Positions 45,190 to 57,920 of a DNA stretch of 64,000 nucleotides are shown piece by piece. The stretch's first letter is position 1. Every line of letters begins with the position of its first letter. The stretch covers positions 9,801,001 through 9,865,000 of the forward strand of contig NC_087111.1 in assembly GCF_963855985.1 (NCBI RefSeq), read 5' to 3'. The translations under genes were made by a program, and so were the position numbers. Source of the DNA: Ostrinia nubilalis. Lineage: Eukaryota; Arthropoda; Insecta; Lepidoptera; Crambidae. The notes under the pieces were generated by a model. It was not told where the DNA came from, ran no database searches, and was given only the letters and a program-made list of their open reading frames with translations.

Positions 45190-45376
45190 GTAGGACCATG
45201 TTACAAGCAACCGCTCTATTCTGTCGGCACCACGAGAAAGCTTCGTCTCGAACTCTCACAGGTGTTGGGCCGCTAAGAGAATGCGCCGGCGCAGTTCTTT
45301 GGAGGCGGACCACGGTGTAGCACGTGCCATTGATTAGTAGTGAAGTGTTTTACCGGTGTGAACTGAAAAGCTGCAA
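45190..45376 (+). promoter_or_regulatory. Candidate promoter and 5' non-coding exon of the SDR gene
   Basis: A GC-richer island in AT-rich sequence, with CACGTG at 45321-45326, ends in a good donor (CTGCAA|GTAAGT at 45376). The SDR start codon at 52722 lies two bases after an acceptor (TTTACAG at 52713-52719), so a spliced 5' UTR exon must exist upstream; this is the best candidate seen. The implied intron is about 7.3 kb. Confidence 0.35.
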
Positions 45377-45770
45377 GTAAGTACAGTTTACTTTCAGGTA
45401 TTTATGTATAGTAATTAAATTTTAACGAATGGCAGAAAAACACCGTGACATTTCACAGAAAAACCCGTTCATAATCTTGAAAAACATTTTTGTATTTATG
45501 AATTGACAATGGTGACTGAGTTTGTTGCGGCGCTTCATTTCAGCACTTGCCAAATCTCGAAGCAAAATAATGAGCATGTCCATTGTCCACATGTCACATT
45601 CTTTTTTATGGATATTTGGCTCATAAGGAGCCTATGCTCCTTATGAATGACGATTTGTTAGTACTAATTTAATTAGTCTACAGTCTACAGAAATAAATAT
45701 ATATTTGATTTTGATTTTTGACTCGCAAGAGTACGGAGGGGATTTTTATTTCTTTAACTGTTTGATCGGC

Positions 45771-45850
45771 GCAGCACCGGTCTTTGTGGAAATCCTTGGG
45801 GGAGGCCTTTGTCCAGCAGTGGACGTCTTTCGGCTGAAACGAACGAACGA
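45771..45850 (+). mobile_element. RTE-type LINE 3' tail fragment
   Basis: CACCGGTCTTTGTGGAAATCC, GGGGGAGGCCTTTGTCCAGC, GTGGACGTCTTTCGGCTGAA, almost the same as 63250-63348. Confidence 0.72.
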
Positions 45851-46421
45851 ACTGTTTGATAGTCCATTACTTAACTGAAAATGTAGAGTGCGTATTATTT
45901 AATGCAGGTCTGTAGAAAAGGGGCTATTGCACATTAATAAAGAATTTAAGACAAAACTTGACCTCTCAACTCGACGCGGTCATAACGTTGTTCGATTGGA
46001 AACTATAAACCTAATGATATAGGTACAATAGGTATACCTACTTATTGCTGATGACTTTTTCAGCGTTTCGCTTATTGGTGAGAAATGAGAATCGTCAGTT
46101 TATAAAATAGTTTCCGAGATTAGCCGTTAGTCGGTACCTACATTGTCAGTAACTATTTGTATTTATCACTACCAGCACCAGTGAAAGTGACCTTCAATTC
46201 GCCATACTCTTTTTGTATGGTTTTAAATCACAATTAACAGGTGACTGAACCGCAAACCTGTTTACTACAACAAAGCTGTTTGAGTTTTCCCCAAATTAAC
46301 GAACGCAACATATTTTAAGACTGCGTCTTTTCAAAAGTCGCTTTCACCGCTTATTTGACTTCGACTGCGACAATCTGCCGCCTACGTGATGCTATTAAAT
46401 ATTTAGCGACTCTATAACATA

Positions 46422-47221
46422 GTACAGTCAGCGTCACATAGTTTCTTCTTAGTCGGGCACTCTTGTCAGGTAACTTGGTTACTAAGTTTTATGCACTGTA
46501 TTTAGTTATAATACCTTATGTACCGACACTTAGTGAGCAAATAAATGAATATGAATATGGTACCTACTATTACTTATTCTGTGTCAGAACTTTCGTCTTC
46601 CAATCGTTTGCGTATTCGACAAAATTCGATACTCAACCTTCGAATTAAACGATAACGTGACAATTTTGATTCTCAAAATAAGTTTCATGTAACCTTTCTC
46701 ATACTAAGTTCACTTTACGACACGTTCACAAGAGCGCTGTTGTAGTTTTCGTACTAAGTAAATCTTTTGATGGCGATTCGAATACGCAAACGATTCGAGC
46801 TCGAAAGTTTTTCATGCTAGCCATACTGAGTAGTCGTGGTTGCGCTGACGAGGTACACGGTGGGGTGTTTGATATCATCTCCGAGGGTAGCTCACCTGGC
46901 GATGTGCTCCATTTTAGACGGTTAGAGGCATCGCGAGTACACTGGACCATGTGGACTCAGTAGCCTTTGCGATGGTGTCTATCCAGCGGGTTGGAGATCG
47001 ATCGCGTACCCTTTTGCCTTCCACCTGGGCCTGAACTACCAATCTCTCCATCGAGTTCCTCAGTATTAATTGCACAGTAGACGATAGTCTGTCTCATAGT
47101 TGGTGACAACCAAAGTAGCCACAAAGTTCGCAACACGTCCTTGTTACAATTTGAATAAGGGTGTTGTCAACTTTTTGGCCACCTTGGGTGTCACGAACTA
47201 TTTATTTGACGCTGACTGTAC
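46422..47221. mobile_element. ~800-bp TIR element (GTACAGTCAGCGTCA termini)
   Basis: GTACAGTCAGCGTCACATA at the left and inverted TATTTGACGCTGACTGTAC at the right. Inner GTCGGGCACTCTTGTC and the GTTGCGCTGACGAG segment recur near 61430-61480. An open frame at 46726 (-) has no recognised domain. Confidence 0.55.
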
Positions 47222-47325
47222 AGTTAATAGCATATGATCGCGAATCTTTCTGGGTTCAATAATCGCATTTGAACCGGTTTTAAGAATTCAAAATAGAATT
47301 GTTTATCGTTTTAGATGAATAATTT

Positions 47326-47405
47326 GCCCGCGGCTTCGTTCGCGTTAAACTTTGAACCTCCGTTTCATCCCTTTAAAGCTGAGGAGAACTTAGAGGTAAA
47401 CTTTG
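47326..47405 (-). repeat. Helitron-like 3' end fragment
   Basis: TTGCCCGCGGCTTCGTTCGC followed by CATCCCTTTAAAGCTGAGGA resembles the GC-rich 3' ends of the Helitron-like family, reversed. Confidence 0.4.
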
Positions 47406-49680
47406 GAAAATTCTTCCGTGGCGGATGCCTACGTCTTATCTCAACTGCTTCGTATGCTATACTTAGGCAACAAAAACCAAACTAACAAAAACTTATTTTT
47501 CTTTGTCAAAATGTCTGAAAATGTCACAACTTTATTTTCTTGCGTAGTTAATTTTATTAGTAAGTACTTAGATAATTATAATTATCACATCTTAGTAGGT
47601 AAATAAATAAGTCTTGGAATTGTTTGAAAGACCTCTGTAGCCTCTGACCTAATAATTACGTACCTACACAATATTTAAAATCAACGGATCACACAACATT
47701 AATGTTTGAAGTATTAGATACCGTTTCAGTATTCGAGTAGTTAAAGGTAGGTAGGTAATTAAGGCTAAGTATAAATCAACAGTTAAAGTAAGGAAAGTTA
47801 AAAAGGAGGTAAAGGAGTTATTGATACTTCACCGTATTATTACGAATCTCATATTATGTAACTGCCATATGCATGCATCTGATGTATGTAGCTACAGTTA
47901 GAAATCAGAATCAGTTGGAAATCTGCAGATAGATTGGTTCTCAAGAAAGCCAGGCTTCAATTTCATCTCAACTTTCTTTTGAAATTGATATTACTCAAAT
48001 GGCTATGTTAAGTTCTACTTCAACGACATGGGGATTAGCTCAGCTATCTTGAATTCTCTAAAAAAAAACATACGGGTCGAATTGAGAACCTCCTCCTTTT
48101 TTTGAAGTCGGTTGAAAATGTCCAGCAGTAGGCTAAAAATGTCCAGCAGTAGGCTAATAAAACATGGACTCATTTCTTGGACAAAGTTGAAAGAAAGAAA
48201 GAAACTTCAAACTTCCAAAGCTCTTACTTAATTGGGATATAGAACCTTGTATTTAGGTCTTACATACACAACCATTTTTGGAATCTAAAAGTAGTCTGTA
48301 AGAAGTCTTTTAAAACTTATAGGCCTAGAGTTTACTTCTTAAAAACAATCACTTTCAACTTGCCAAATCATAAAATACCTACTAAAGAGCCTACTTATTC
48401 CGAGTTGGGTACCGTTACCTAAGAACCTCCGTTCCAGCGTCTAATGCCCATTATTTCCAAAAAAAACGAATTATCATACGAATGAGCAGTTATGACGATA
48501 CAAGCGCGGGCGCATAGCAAGTCAAACCACGAACAACAAAAAACACACTGTAATTTGGACTCAAAACTGCAATTATGGTGGTAATAAAAATGCGGCCAAA
48601 AACCGAATTGGTGCAAACAAGCTATGCCACTAAAGAAAAATGTTAACAGTAAATTCCATATTTTAATCGTTCAATGTTTTGAGTTTTCGATGAATCGTAT
48701 TCGATGTTTTGATTTTCGATCAATTGTTATTCGATATGGTGAAGGTAACCCGTCCTATCTACCTTCAAAATTCCTAAGGCATACACTGTGTAAGCACGTG
48801 TAAGTGTGCATAAACTGTTTTTTTTTTGTGTAGGTATTTGTGAAAACTAATTCTATGATGTACCTAACTTATTTTCTATAGGTACATGCTGTCAATATTT
48901 GAAAAATCCAGTATGACGTACCAAAGTAGCAAAGAGACTTTAAATAAAACACCACGAACTAACGCGTCATAATAACCGCATTAAACAAGTACAAACGAAT
49001 AAGAAGTTAAGGAAACAATTTATTTAACAACAAGTTAAGATGCCCTTTGACTTAACCAGTGGTTTAACTGACTCAGTAATCAAGCACATCTTGCCGTGGG
49101 CGGTCGTTGAATACTAATTCGAGACGTCATGCGGAAATAGCTTTGAAACAAGAAAACAACATAATTGTGAGTTGTATTATCATAAGTAGTTTTATAAGAA
49201 ACACAGAGAATAGGTAAATGGATAGGTTTTCTAAAACTTTATTAACTCAATCCAAATTAATATGAATCGTGGTAGAAAATCTGAGGAAATATTTAATATC
49301 ATGATTGTTATGGAATTTAACCCCGGTTGTTCTGCATTATAATAGCTTTGGTGTTTTGTCTTGAAGTGGTGTAAAAAAGTTTATCTTGTCTGTTTTACAA
49401 ATCAATCATCATACAACATCATCGTCATTTGTTTAGGTAGTTAAACATTCCATGCCATGCTTTTCACGTCAAAAAAGGCTGGTTACATTGTAAAGGAAAC
49501 ACAAAAGTAAAACGTTGGACGGCATTAGTTTTGGGCAATCTTATCGCTATCAAGCGATTTCTTTCAGGTTTCAGACAACCCGATAAATACAACAACAACT
49601 ATTTTCCAAGAAAGCACTAAGCTACCCAATTGCCTATGCACGACATTTCCTTGTCTTTCCATGGTTCATGAATCAAATCA
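47406..49680. other. Probable SDR intron / intergenic, nothing assigned
   Basis: No gene seen. Noted only: GTCCAGCAGTAGGCTAA duplicated at about 48120 and 48142, and TTTTTGAAGTCGGTTGAAAA (48102), which recurs inverted at 51533. Confidence 0.45.
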
Positions 49681-49689
49681 AAATATTTA

Positions 49690-49985
49690 TTTGTAAGTAG
49701 GGTAGACCCTTTTTAGGGCACTCATACATACACGTCCCTATTATATAGCTTTACCTACCACCACTTATGGATATGGGACAGCATAATAGGCTGGTGCTGA
49801 AAAGACTAATAACATTTTTTACTCATTGTCATTTGTGATACCCATGAGTTCATTCTCTACCCATGACCGATCGGTCACACAGGTCGTGAACATCTGTCTG
49901 GGTCAGCTATTCACCGCGACTTTTACCTTACGAATGCCGGCGATTCTCCGACATTCGAAAGCCGGTTTAAGACACATCAATATTT
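49690..49985 (-). repeat. Interspersed repeat (CAGCACCAGCCTATTATGCT family)
   Basis: ACCTACCACCACTTATGGATA, GGGACAGCATAATAGGCTGG and GACGATTCTCCGACATTC-like segments. The same repeat, split by a TIR element, is at about 5660-6100. It opens with AAAATATTTATTTG, a tail common in LINEs. Confidence 0.5.
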
Positions 49986-50144
49986 GAATTGCAATCTCAA
50001 GTAAGCCAAAGAAAAGATACAAGTGAGAGAACTTTCCAGTTACTAAACTTAAACCTTTGTTTGTCACCTGTCATCCGCTTTAAAGAGGGAAGTCGATCCT
50101 TAACTTCAAACTCCACCTACTTACTTAAGTATCTGAATACTTTC

Positions 50145-50275
50145 GTTGCGGGTCCAATGTCAGTTTAACTTTCCCCCGGAACAAACTTGACCTTCACTGG
50201 TTGGGTTTTTTTTGGCGGTCAAGCTGTAGATCCTGGCCACACGGGAGATGCAGCGATGGGAATAGTAGGAATTTT
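50145..50275 (+). repeat. GCGGGTCCAATGTCAGTTT family, copy
   Basis: TTGCGGGTCCAATGTCAGTT, ACTTTCCCCCGGAACAAACT and TGTAGATCCTGGCCACACGG match 4805-4950 closely. Confidence 0.6.
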
Positions 50276-50799
50276 CCCTATCCTCTTTAACTCTTTATGA
50301 TCTTCTTAAACTTCATTGCATTGATCTAAAATAAATGAAGGTTAAATTACAATAGGTAGCCTAGTGTGGTAGTGTGTTTAGGAACAATAACGTATGTATA
50401 ACAATAGAAACAAAACATTGAACTTAAACCTCAACAAAAACAATAAGTACAAACTTACTTAGGTAATTAAACAGGTAGGTACCTAAATGAGCTGTCATTC
50501 AATGAAGATCATGGCAATTAGCATTAAATACGTGTTATAGCACCTTAACATCAACATTGTAAGGCACTTATTTTTTATCATCATAAAACTAGTTTTTTTA
50601 TCAACAACAAAGAAGCTCTTGGCATGCATCTCACCTGATGAAAAATATCATCATTTTTCAAGCCGAAGGTGGAAGCGAGCTTCATTCAGAATCCTCAACC
50701 ACAGAGTACTGGCTTACCTCCAACTGCTGGAACACAACAATGGTATTAACATTGATGTTATGGCGACAGACATAAGGTGAGATGGTGGTAGATAGCAAG

Positions 50800-50990
50800 G
50801 TGGACATTACAAGCGTTTCAACCGCCTCTGTGTTCTAATTGTAAGACCCAGAGGTAGGTACCGGGTTCGATTCCTAGTAGGGGCAGATTTTTCTGTTCAG
50901 TTTGGTTGGTGGTAGGGCTTGTTTCGATTTATACACAAAATACAATCAATTTTAAAGTCACTTTATATCGATTATGTATAGATATTATTT
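50800..50990 (+). repeat. Decayed tRNA-derived SINE
   Basis: Box B-like GGTTCGATTCC at 50864-50874 follows CCAGAGGTAGGTACCG, and the body GGGGCAGATTTTTCTGTTCA with GGTGGTAGGGC follows. Box A is degraded. Confidence 0.45.
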
Positions 50991-52504
50991 ATTAACCTGC
51001 TGAGGACGTAGTTAGAATGACAACGACACCGTGTGTCCCACATATTGTTATATGTTGTAATCGATTGTTTAGAATGCTGTGCGCGATTTCTTTGGCGTAA
51101 GCGTTATGTTAGTAGCTACTCACATGTGATAGAAACTAGGCGTGTACTTATTGGTGGAGATAAAGTTTAATTTGGCTAATTGAGGTAAGTGCTACATGTA
51201 CGAGTAGGTATAGTTTAAAACTTATTTTCTTTTGAACTCAGTCATAAACATTTTCATTGTCAACTTTAAATAGGTTTAAATATTCAAATGACTGCATAGA
51301 ATGAATGAGACGTGATGTAACTTAGGTATTAAGTAATTTTCTTAATAAACTGGAAGAAATATTACATAATGAATGGAAGAAATAATATCTAAGCCTATTG
51401 ATTAAAGTTCTTGGCTAAGTTTGATAAGTTCTTACCTAATTTACGAGGCTGTTTGTAAAAATGAATGAGAAATTGAATCTTAAATTAATCGATCAGACTA
51501 TTGTTAAAATAAATTAGGAATATTAATTTTTAACCGACTTCAAAAAGGAGGTTCTCAATTCGGTTCTTTTTTTCTTTTTCATTCAAAAAATGGCAAAGTA
51601 CCTAATCGTCAGTCAAGCTCAAGACTGAAAAGCAAGGTATGGATTTCCAATCTTAAAAAAATATTTACCTCTCACGCTTCCGTTTCTCCGTACCCCGTGC
51701 GTGGGTAAATAGTATTTTGCAACTACCCACCAATATCAAATGGTCATAATGTCTGTTGATGATGATATTTTATCTTGTGTAGGTACACCAAATACTTAAC
51801 CTACGTACGAAATTCAATACATTCCTTAATAATTTACAAGTTATTTATGTTTTTGGATTAGGTTACACCTTAATCGTTTTGAAACTATGCTTGGTAAGTG
51901 GACGGATCATTATTATAATCTGATGACAATTTCTAATTAGTTTCGCGTTATGGTGGATAAGATCAGTGGGGTTTCTAAGAGAAAACCACATAATTGGGTA
52001 CTTCCATATTGCGGTGGATAGACAGATGTTAGTGGCTTTACGTGATTAACAAGATTAGTTTTAATTTTATTACCTCAAAATGATGATTGAAAATCGCAAG
52101 AAAGCGAGTCGATTCGTCAAAATCTTAATTTCGAAAACCAGGCGTTAGTTTTAGTTGGTTAATGTTACAGGGACCAAATTGTTACTGCTACATTCGGTTT
52201 ACTGTTACTAAGTTATGACTCGTTATTTTAAATAAGTAAGTGGAAGTAGTTGACCACTTCGAACTTCGTACCTACCGCATAACTATGTTCATCAGAAATA
52301 ATGTGAGAATTCTAATGGTGAAAGAATTTTTCAAATCAGTCTAGTAGTTTTGGAGCCTGTTCAATACAAACAATCAAATCTTTCCTCGTACATAACTTGT
52401 TACTTTACGAAAGATCCGCGACGGCCATTTCCGTTAAAATGTGACAAAGGCCTTAAACCTGTCTAATAAAACTTGTGTAAGTATCCTTTTTTTGTCAGCG
52501 AAAA
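50991..52504. other. Probable SDR intron, nothing assigned
   Basis: AT-rich, only AACCGACTTCAAAAAGGAGG (51533), an inverted partner of 48102, was recognised as repeat. Confidence 0.4.
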
Positions 52505-52680
52505 AATGCATGAAAATGCATTACCTACCATGCAGGGACAGGATAAGATGTGGGGCTCACCAAGCCAGAAGGACAAGGCATACCCACTAAAACAACCCCG
52601 GTGCTCCGTCATTCGTCTTAAGTGGGAAAGAACTGTGGGATTCCGGCCAAAGCCTCCACTACCAGTCTTTTCCGAACACT
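52505..52680 (+). repeat. Interspersed repeat (GGCATACCCACTAAAA family), copy 2
   Basis: GGGGCTCACCAAGCCAGAAG, CCCCGGTGCTCCGTCATTCG and AACTGTGGGATTCCGGCC as in 15813. It ends about 40 bp before the first coding exon of the SDR gene, close to its branch-point region. Confidence 0.65.
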
Positions 52681-52721
52681 AATGAATGCCATATTAAGAT
52701 ATTTTCTCTATCTTTACAGAC

Positions 52722-54186
52722 ATGATCGTCGCCGAATCGTGGGGAGCGCACTACCTGCTCTGGATCTTCCCGTTCCTCATCATCATCGGTCTACTAGCCA
52801 TCCTCGGCTTCATCGGGTTCCTATTCGCCATTCGCCTCTACGCACAATACACTTGCGGCATGTTCAGGGATAAAACTAACATGGACGGGAAGACTGTCAT
52901 AGTGACAGGGTGCACCAGCGGAATTGGGAAGGAAACTGCCAAAGATCTGGCGAAGAGAGGCGCTAAGGTCATCATGGCTTGCAGGAGTGTGGAGGCCGCT
53001 GAGAAACTTAGAGGTAATTTATTCATTTTTTTTTGCGAAGGTGATTAGGGAAGGGACGGAGTTAAAATTTAGGTTTATTAATCTGGAAAAGTTCTTAAAA
53101 TTTCAGTTGAATTAAATACAAACATTCCTAATCAGAGAAAATAGCACCAATAGATTTACTAAATAACCTCCACCTCCAAATTCTAACTCTTGGTAATGAA
53201 AATGATTTGCCTAACACCTAAGTTTGACAAAAAACCCCCATTTCGAAGCTCACCAGTAAGAAGCCAGCTTTGAAATGTTTTTTCCCCACTTTGTAGCATA
53301 CAAAAGGCTACGAATCCAGAGGGTTATGTTTTACCTATAAACACCTCGACCTCCTAAGTTCAAGCAACTTCAAACGAAGCTGAAGATGTCCCTCTAAGTT
53401 ACAATCGATATTAACAGTAGCCAAAACAAACGATTAATTTTCGTAATCCCCTTTACAGATGACATCATCGAGTCCACGAAGAACCCCAAAGTTATCGTGA
53501 AGAAGCTGGACCTCAGCTCCTTTTCCTCCATCAGACAATTCGCAGAAGACATCAAGAAAACAGAAGACAAACTCGACGTACTCATCCACAACGCTGGATA
53601 CGCAGGATCTTTCAGCAAAAAGAAGTCTGAAGACGACATCGAATTGACCATGGCCACGAACCACTATGGACCATTCCTTCTGACCCATTTGCTTATTGAT
53701 TTACTCAAGAAAAGCACGCCCTCAAGGGTAGTCGTTGTGGCATCGTCTTTGTATCGGATAGCGACCGTCGACTTGGAAAACCCTAACCCAGTAGATAAGT
53801 TCCCAGCATATTTGTACTATGCATCAAAGGAAGCCAACATTCTCTTCACAAAGGAGTTGGCTCGCCGCCTTGAAGGCACAGGCGTGACCGCCAACTGCTT
53901 ACACCCTGGTCTGATTGACTCTGGCATTTGGAGGAACGTGCCTTTCCCGTTGAGCTGGGGCCTACTGCTTATTGTGAAAGGCTTCTTCAAGACCCCCAGA
54001 CAGGGTTGCCAGACTACCGTCATGTTAGCTGTGGACGAGAAATTGGAGAAAGTCACTGGAAAGTACTTCTCCGACTGTGGTGAAAGCACTGTATCTTCAG
54101 CAGCCAGTGACCCCGGCAGAGCCAAGAAATTATGGGAGATCTCCGAAACTATTGTCAAGCTGGAAGAAAGTGATCCTAAGATATAA
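52722..54186 (+). CDS. Membrane-anchored short-chain dehydrogenase, retinol dehydrogenase-like
   Basis: Exons 52722-53013 and 53459-54186 (phase 1), 339 aa. Residues 11-38 are a hydrophobic anchor (FPFLIIIGLLAILGF), then a Rossmann fold: cofactor motif TGCTSGIG at 62-69, NAG at 142-144, N165, catalytic Ser at 193/194 and YxxxK at 217-221. This is the classical SDR arrangement. The ACRS segment after strand beta-2 (VIMACRS) favours NADPH, as in RDH11/12/13/14-type enzymes that reduce retinal or other aldehydes at the endoplasmic reticulum. The intron is short and has good splice sites. Start choice: ATG lies just after an acceptor and precedes the anchor. Convergent with HAUS6. Substrate is inference. 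Confidence 0.9.
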
Positions 54187-54478
54187 GGGGATTTCGTAGA
54201 CTGATTGTATAGCTCTTGATATTGTGTAGCCAGTTCTTCCGTTGTTTACATAAAATTAATAAGTTATTATATCAAGAGACTCTTAATTTACATTAGTATG
54301 ACATTGATTGACATGACAATAATGAATAAGTTGGAAAAACAACTCACAAAAACTTTCTGCTTCCATATTTTTTCAGATTTTCTATTCTATTCATCTATTT
54401 CCTTATTTCTTACAGGTATTAGCTCAATAGATTTAAGTATTTTTTAATTTATTAATGCATTTGAATTTTTTATATTTT

Positions 54479-54484
54479 AATAAA
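54479..54484 (+). terminator. Polyadenylation signal of the SDR gene
   Basis: AATAAA 293 bp after the stop codon; a second AATAAA is at 54522-54527. The HAUS6 signal on the other strand is at 54551. Confidence 0.55.
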
Positions 54485-54550
54485 CTATTTTAACTGAATT
54501 TGTTTTTAATTTTGAAATGTTAATAAAACTGAATTTCACAACTGAATATT

Positions 54551-54556
54551 TTTATT
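54551..54556 (-). terminator. Polyadenylation signal of HAUS6
   Basis: TTTATT on the plus strand (AATAAA on the minus strand), about 390 bp after the HAUS6 stop. The two convergent transcripts would end within or past each other's signals. Confidence 0.45.
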
Positions 54557-54945
54557 GAATAAGCATTATTTACAGCACAAAAATAACAATTTACTATACA
54601 AATACTTTTCTTTAACAACAAGAAATAACATAATGATGTTAATATGAGTTATGAAAATAATTTATCGATGATAATGAAAAATGTTTAAAAATATATATTT
54701 GGATACATTAGGCACTTAACATGAGTTAGTTGAATACATGAATTAGTAAAAATATTAGTATTTCTTGCTACATAATTCTTTTTAGAAACAGTACAGTGCA
54801 TTAAATTATGCATTTTATTGTTAATAATAATAGTTCAAAAATATGCATGCTGCAACATCTAATTATATGTATAGGTACTAACTGCAGCAACTATCATTGC
54901 TTAAAATAGTAATAGGTAGTGTGTAATAGTAATTCAATGATAATG

Positions 54946-57920
54946 TTAATCTATCAAATCAAATTGATCTAAGAACGTGTTATCAACGCCCAGCGCTGTT
55001 CCAAGACTTTGACGCGGTTTTCTTTGCTCCCTCTCTTCTAATTCCATACAAAACTGGTCTAAATAGTCCGTAGACTTGATGGACAGAGCACTGCAACTTG
55101 GACTTAACAGATCAGGCAATAGAATCTTGTTTGCTGTGAATACATCAACGTTGACCGAGTTCGTATTCTCCTTCTCTTCAACAATAGTCTTAAACTCTCC
55201 AGCCTCATCGTTGCTATCAGATGGCAGCACATTCGCGCGAACTTTCTTAAACCTATTGATGATTTTTTCCAACGAACTCGTTTTCCTTATAAGCTGGCTG
55301 GTATTCTTAGGTGTTTCAGTCTTTAATTCCTCCACTTTAGTCTCAAAACTTTTCTTAGGCTCTTTTAATACTGGCTCTATATCAGATAAATCTGCCTCAA
55401 TAACTTTATTGAAATCTATCACCTTTTCTGCAGATGGATCTTTAGTTTTTGATTCAATATCTGGTGTGATGCATATTACAGGTAAACTGGTAGCATCCAT
55501 TAGTTTCCTGGAGTTCTCTAAATGTGGAATTCCTTCAGGGGTGCCAAACATGTCATCTTTCTCTAACGCTGCAATGCCAGATACTTCAAGAAGCGAAGGA
55601 CAATCTTCAGGCATAATCGACAGCTTCCTTTTACCTGATTTAGTGAAGGACCTCTTTTCTCTGTTCTCAAAAAGATTTGGGGATGAGTAGCTTCGGAATA
55701 ATCCATTGCTCTCGTTCGATGTACTGGATTCATTGAACAAACCACCCTTTTTGACGTTCAAACTTGGCCTCTCCATCTTTTGCTTCATTTTCTTCGAGCT
55801 GCTAGACTTTTTGGTGGATAAAAGCCTCATTATTTGTTGTTTCGTGAACCCTGAACATTCAGCTATTGTTTCATTGCCACGAGGATTTACTTGTGATATG
55901 ACTGATAGATTGTGGAAGTTTTGGCTGACATCAGGGCAATAGGAACTGACACGGCAAGAGAGATTCTTCAGGAAGTCGTCACGAGGCCCTGGTTGGAATG
56001 GCGTCGCGAACATCGATTTGGGTTGATTTGTTTGGTAGTTTGATTTTGTTGAGTAACTAAACGAATTATGCTTTCTACGTAAGTTGAACTGGTGTTTGGA
56101 CATACTGATCGGTGTGAAGGTGTTGAAGTGAAGGCTTGGATGCTCTCTTGTAGCTTTCAGATCAGAGAGGTCTGGCAGTGGTGGTATTTCATACTCCTTG
56201 ATTGATATTGATGACTGATCTAACAGCGTCGGCGATGGCTGAAAGGAGACAGAAAAAAATGATAGTTTATCATACATTTAAATTAAAAGAGGAATAATTA
56301 TTATATGTAAAGATTTTACTGCATAAATAAGTACTTTCCATGAGCCTAGAATATAGCTCAAGAATGCTAGACATACAAAAAAAACAGTGAATTAGCCATC
56401 TAACTGTGCCAAAAAAGTAATTGTGAACAAGAAAGAGAGATTTAGCCAAACAAAACATAAATACTTATTTTTACTTGATAAAGGTACACCAATAGCAAAA
56501 CACAAAACATTCACAGTATAGGGTTTGAGGATAGAAAAATACTGCACTATTTTACAGAAATGCAATTTTTCCCAAATAACAAGGCAGGTATTTGACCGCA
56601 ATCGCACCTATTTGACCGCAATCGCACCTGGTGTTAAGTGAGAGAGATAAATTAAAATATTTTATAGGTTTGTGCTTCAATAATAATCAAGTTATGAAAT
56701 ATTTAAGCCTATCAAAGATAATATCTTACCTCTAGTCTAGCTTCTGCATTCAATACTCGGTTATTGAGTATCCTCATCGCTGACACAACTTCATTAAAAT
56801 CTCTGCGTCCACTCTCCAAATATTTGTTGAACTTGAAAATATCATCATCAATTTCTGTATCCTTGAGTATGTAGCATATTGATATTAAAAAGCTTCGAAC
56901 CAAATTAGGAAAGTAGAGCTTCTCATCTCGCACAATGTTCATTAAAATATACTTTTGCTGACTATTCACTTGACTTTGCAACTCTTTCGTGTCGATTTCA
57001 TCCGTTTTGTGGTTATACTCTACCATAAAAGAGCTGCGGTCTGCCTCCCCCGTACATCTAGCTATTAACGCCTCTGTACTATCACGAGTCTCCATACATA
57101 TTTTTAGGAACGGACACACTTTCTCTGTCCACTTGCACTCCAGTTCTTTCATTTGTTCATCAACGTACAATAACCAGTCATTGAAAATAGGAGCTGGTAC
57201 GTTTACGTTTTTAATTTTCAGCAACTCATTTTTGGTATTTTCATCAAAATCTCTTTGGCTGATGTAACCGTCAACTAAGTTGTTGATATATTCCTGGGCT
57301 TTCGTTTCAGATAATACCTTTTCCATTGAAGTGATTCTCTCACGGAATATAGCAGCCATTTTTTCCATAGCTTCTCTTTTGCGCAAGTAATTGGAGAATT
57401 TACTTTTCATGTAGTGTGTTTCCTTCTCAACAACTTCAAGAAATTCTTCAGAACTGTTCTTGTATCTGTCTGTCATGGTGCTGTACAAATCTTTCTGTTT
57501 ATTATTCATTTTAGACACAAGCAATCGCTGTACCGCAAGCTGGGACAACTGGAAAATCAGCATGGTGACCTTGTAGCATCCTGGATTCACCAGATACGAC
57601 GACATAACCGGAGCCACCAGTCCTTTAGAGCTATAATCGTTTATAAACGCAGACAACTGCCCCCTATACGTTCTCTCGGTCTTCGTATCATATAAAGGCC
57701 ACGAAAACTTGTCGCAAACCTGCGGATCGATGATTGACACCAAGTAATAAGATAAATGGTTGAACACGTTCTGTGTGGGCTTTTCGAGCGCATTCTCTTT
57801 GAAAACCTGCCTTGATAGGTCTGAAGGCATCTGCTGCAGCTTGCTGAGGATCCCCACATTTGAAAAAGTCTCCCTTTTCAGGTTCACTACAAGATCTCTC
57901 TGCATCGTCACTGATGCCAT
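54946..57920 (-). CDS. HAUS6: HAUS augmin-like complex subunit 6
   Basis: Two coding exons, 57920-56730 (397 codons) and 56238-54946 (430 codons plus stop), joined in phase 0; 827 aa. The N-terminal 230 residues match the HAUS6 N-terminal domain pattern: LEKPTQNVFNHLSYYL, FSWPLYDTKTERTYRGQL, NPGCYKVTMLIFQLS. Residues about 140-390 are helical and probably coiled coil. Exon 2 is low-complexity, rich in Ser/Lys/Asn/Pro, like the disordered tail of other HAUS6 proteins. Augmin binds spindle microtubules and recruits gamma-tubulin to nucleate branches; HAUS6 (Dgt6 in Drosophila) contacts the gamma-tubulin complex. Exon 2 identity relies on splice phase and on the adjoining position; its tail has no diagnostic motif. 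Confidence 0.85.
56580..56642 (+). repeat. AAGGCAGGTATTTGACCGC repeat, copy 2 with internal duplication
   Basis: AAGGCAGGTATTTGACCGCA followed by two runs of ATTTGACCGCAATCGCACCT. It lies in the HAUS6 intron. Confidence 0.6.

Noticed and set aside
46726..46950. Protein-coding exon on the minus strand
   Set aside because: It lies in a TIR element, has no recognised domain and part of its sequence recurs near 61450.
55076..55942. Plus-strand ORFs opposite HAUS6 exon 2
   Set aside because: Antisense shadows of a Ser-rich coding exon; no motif or splice logic.
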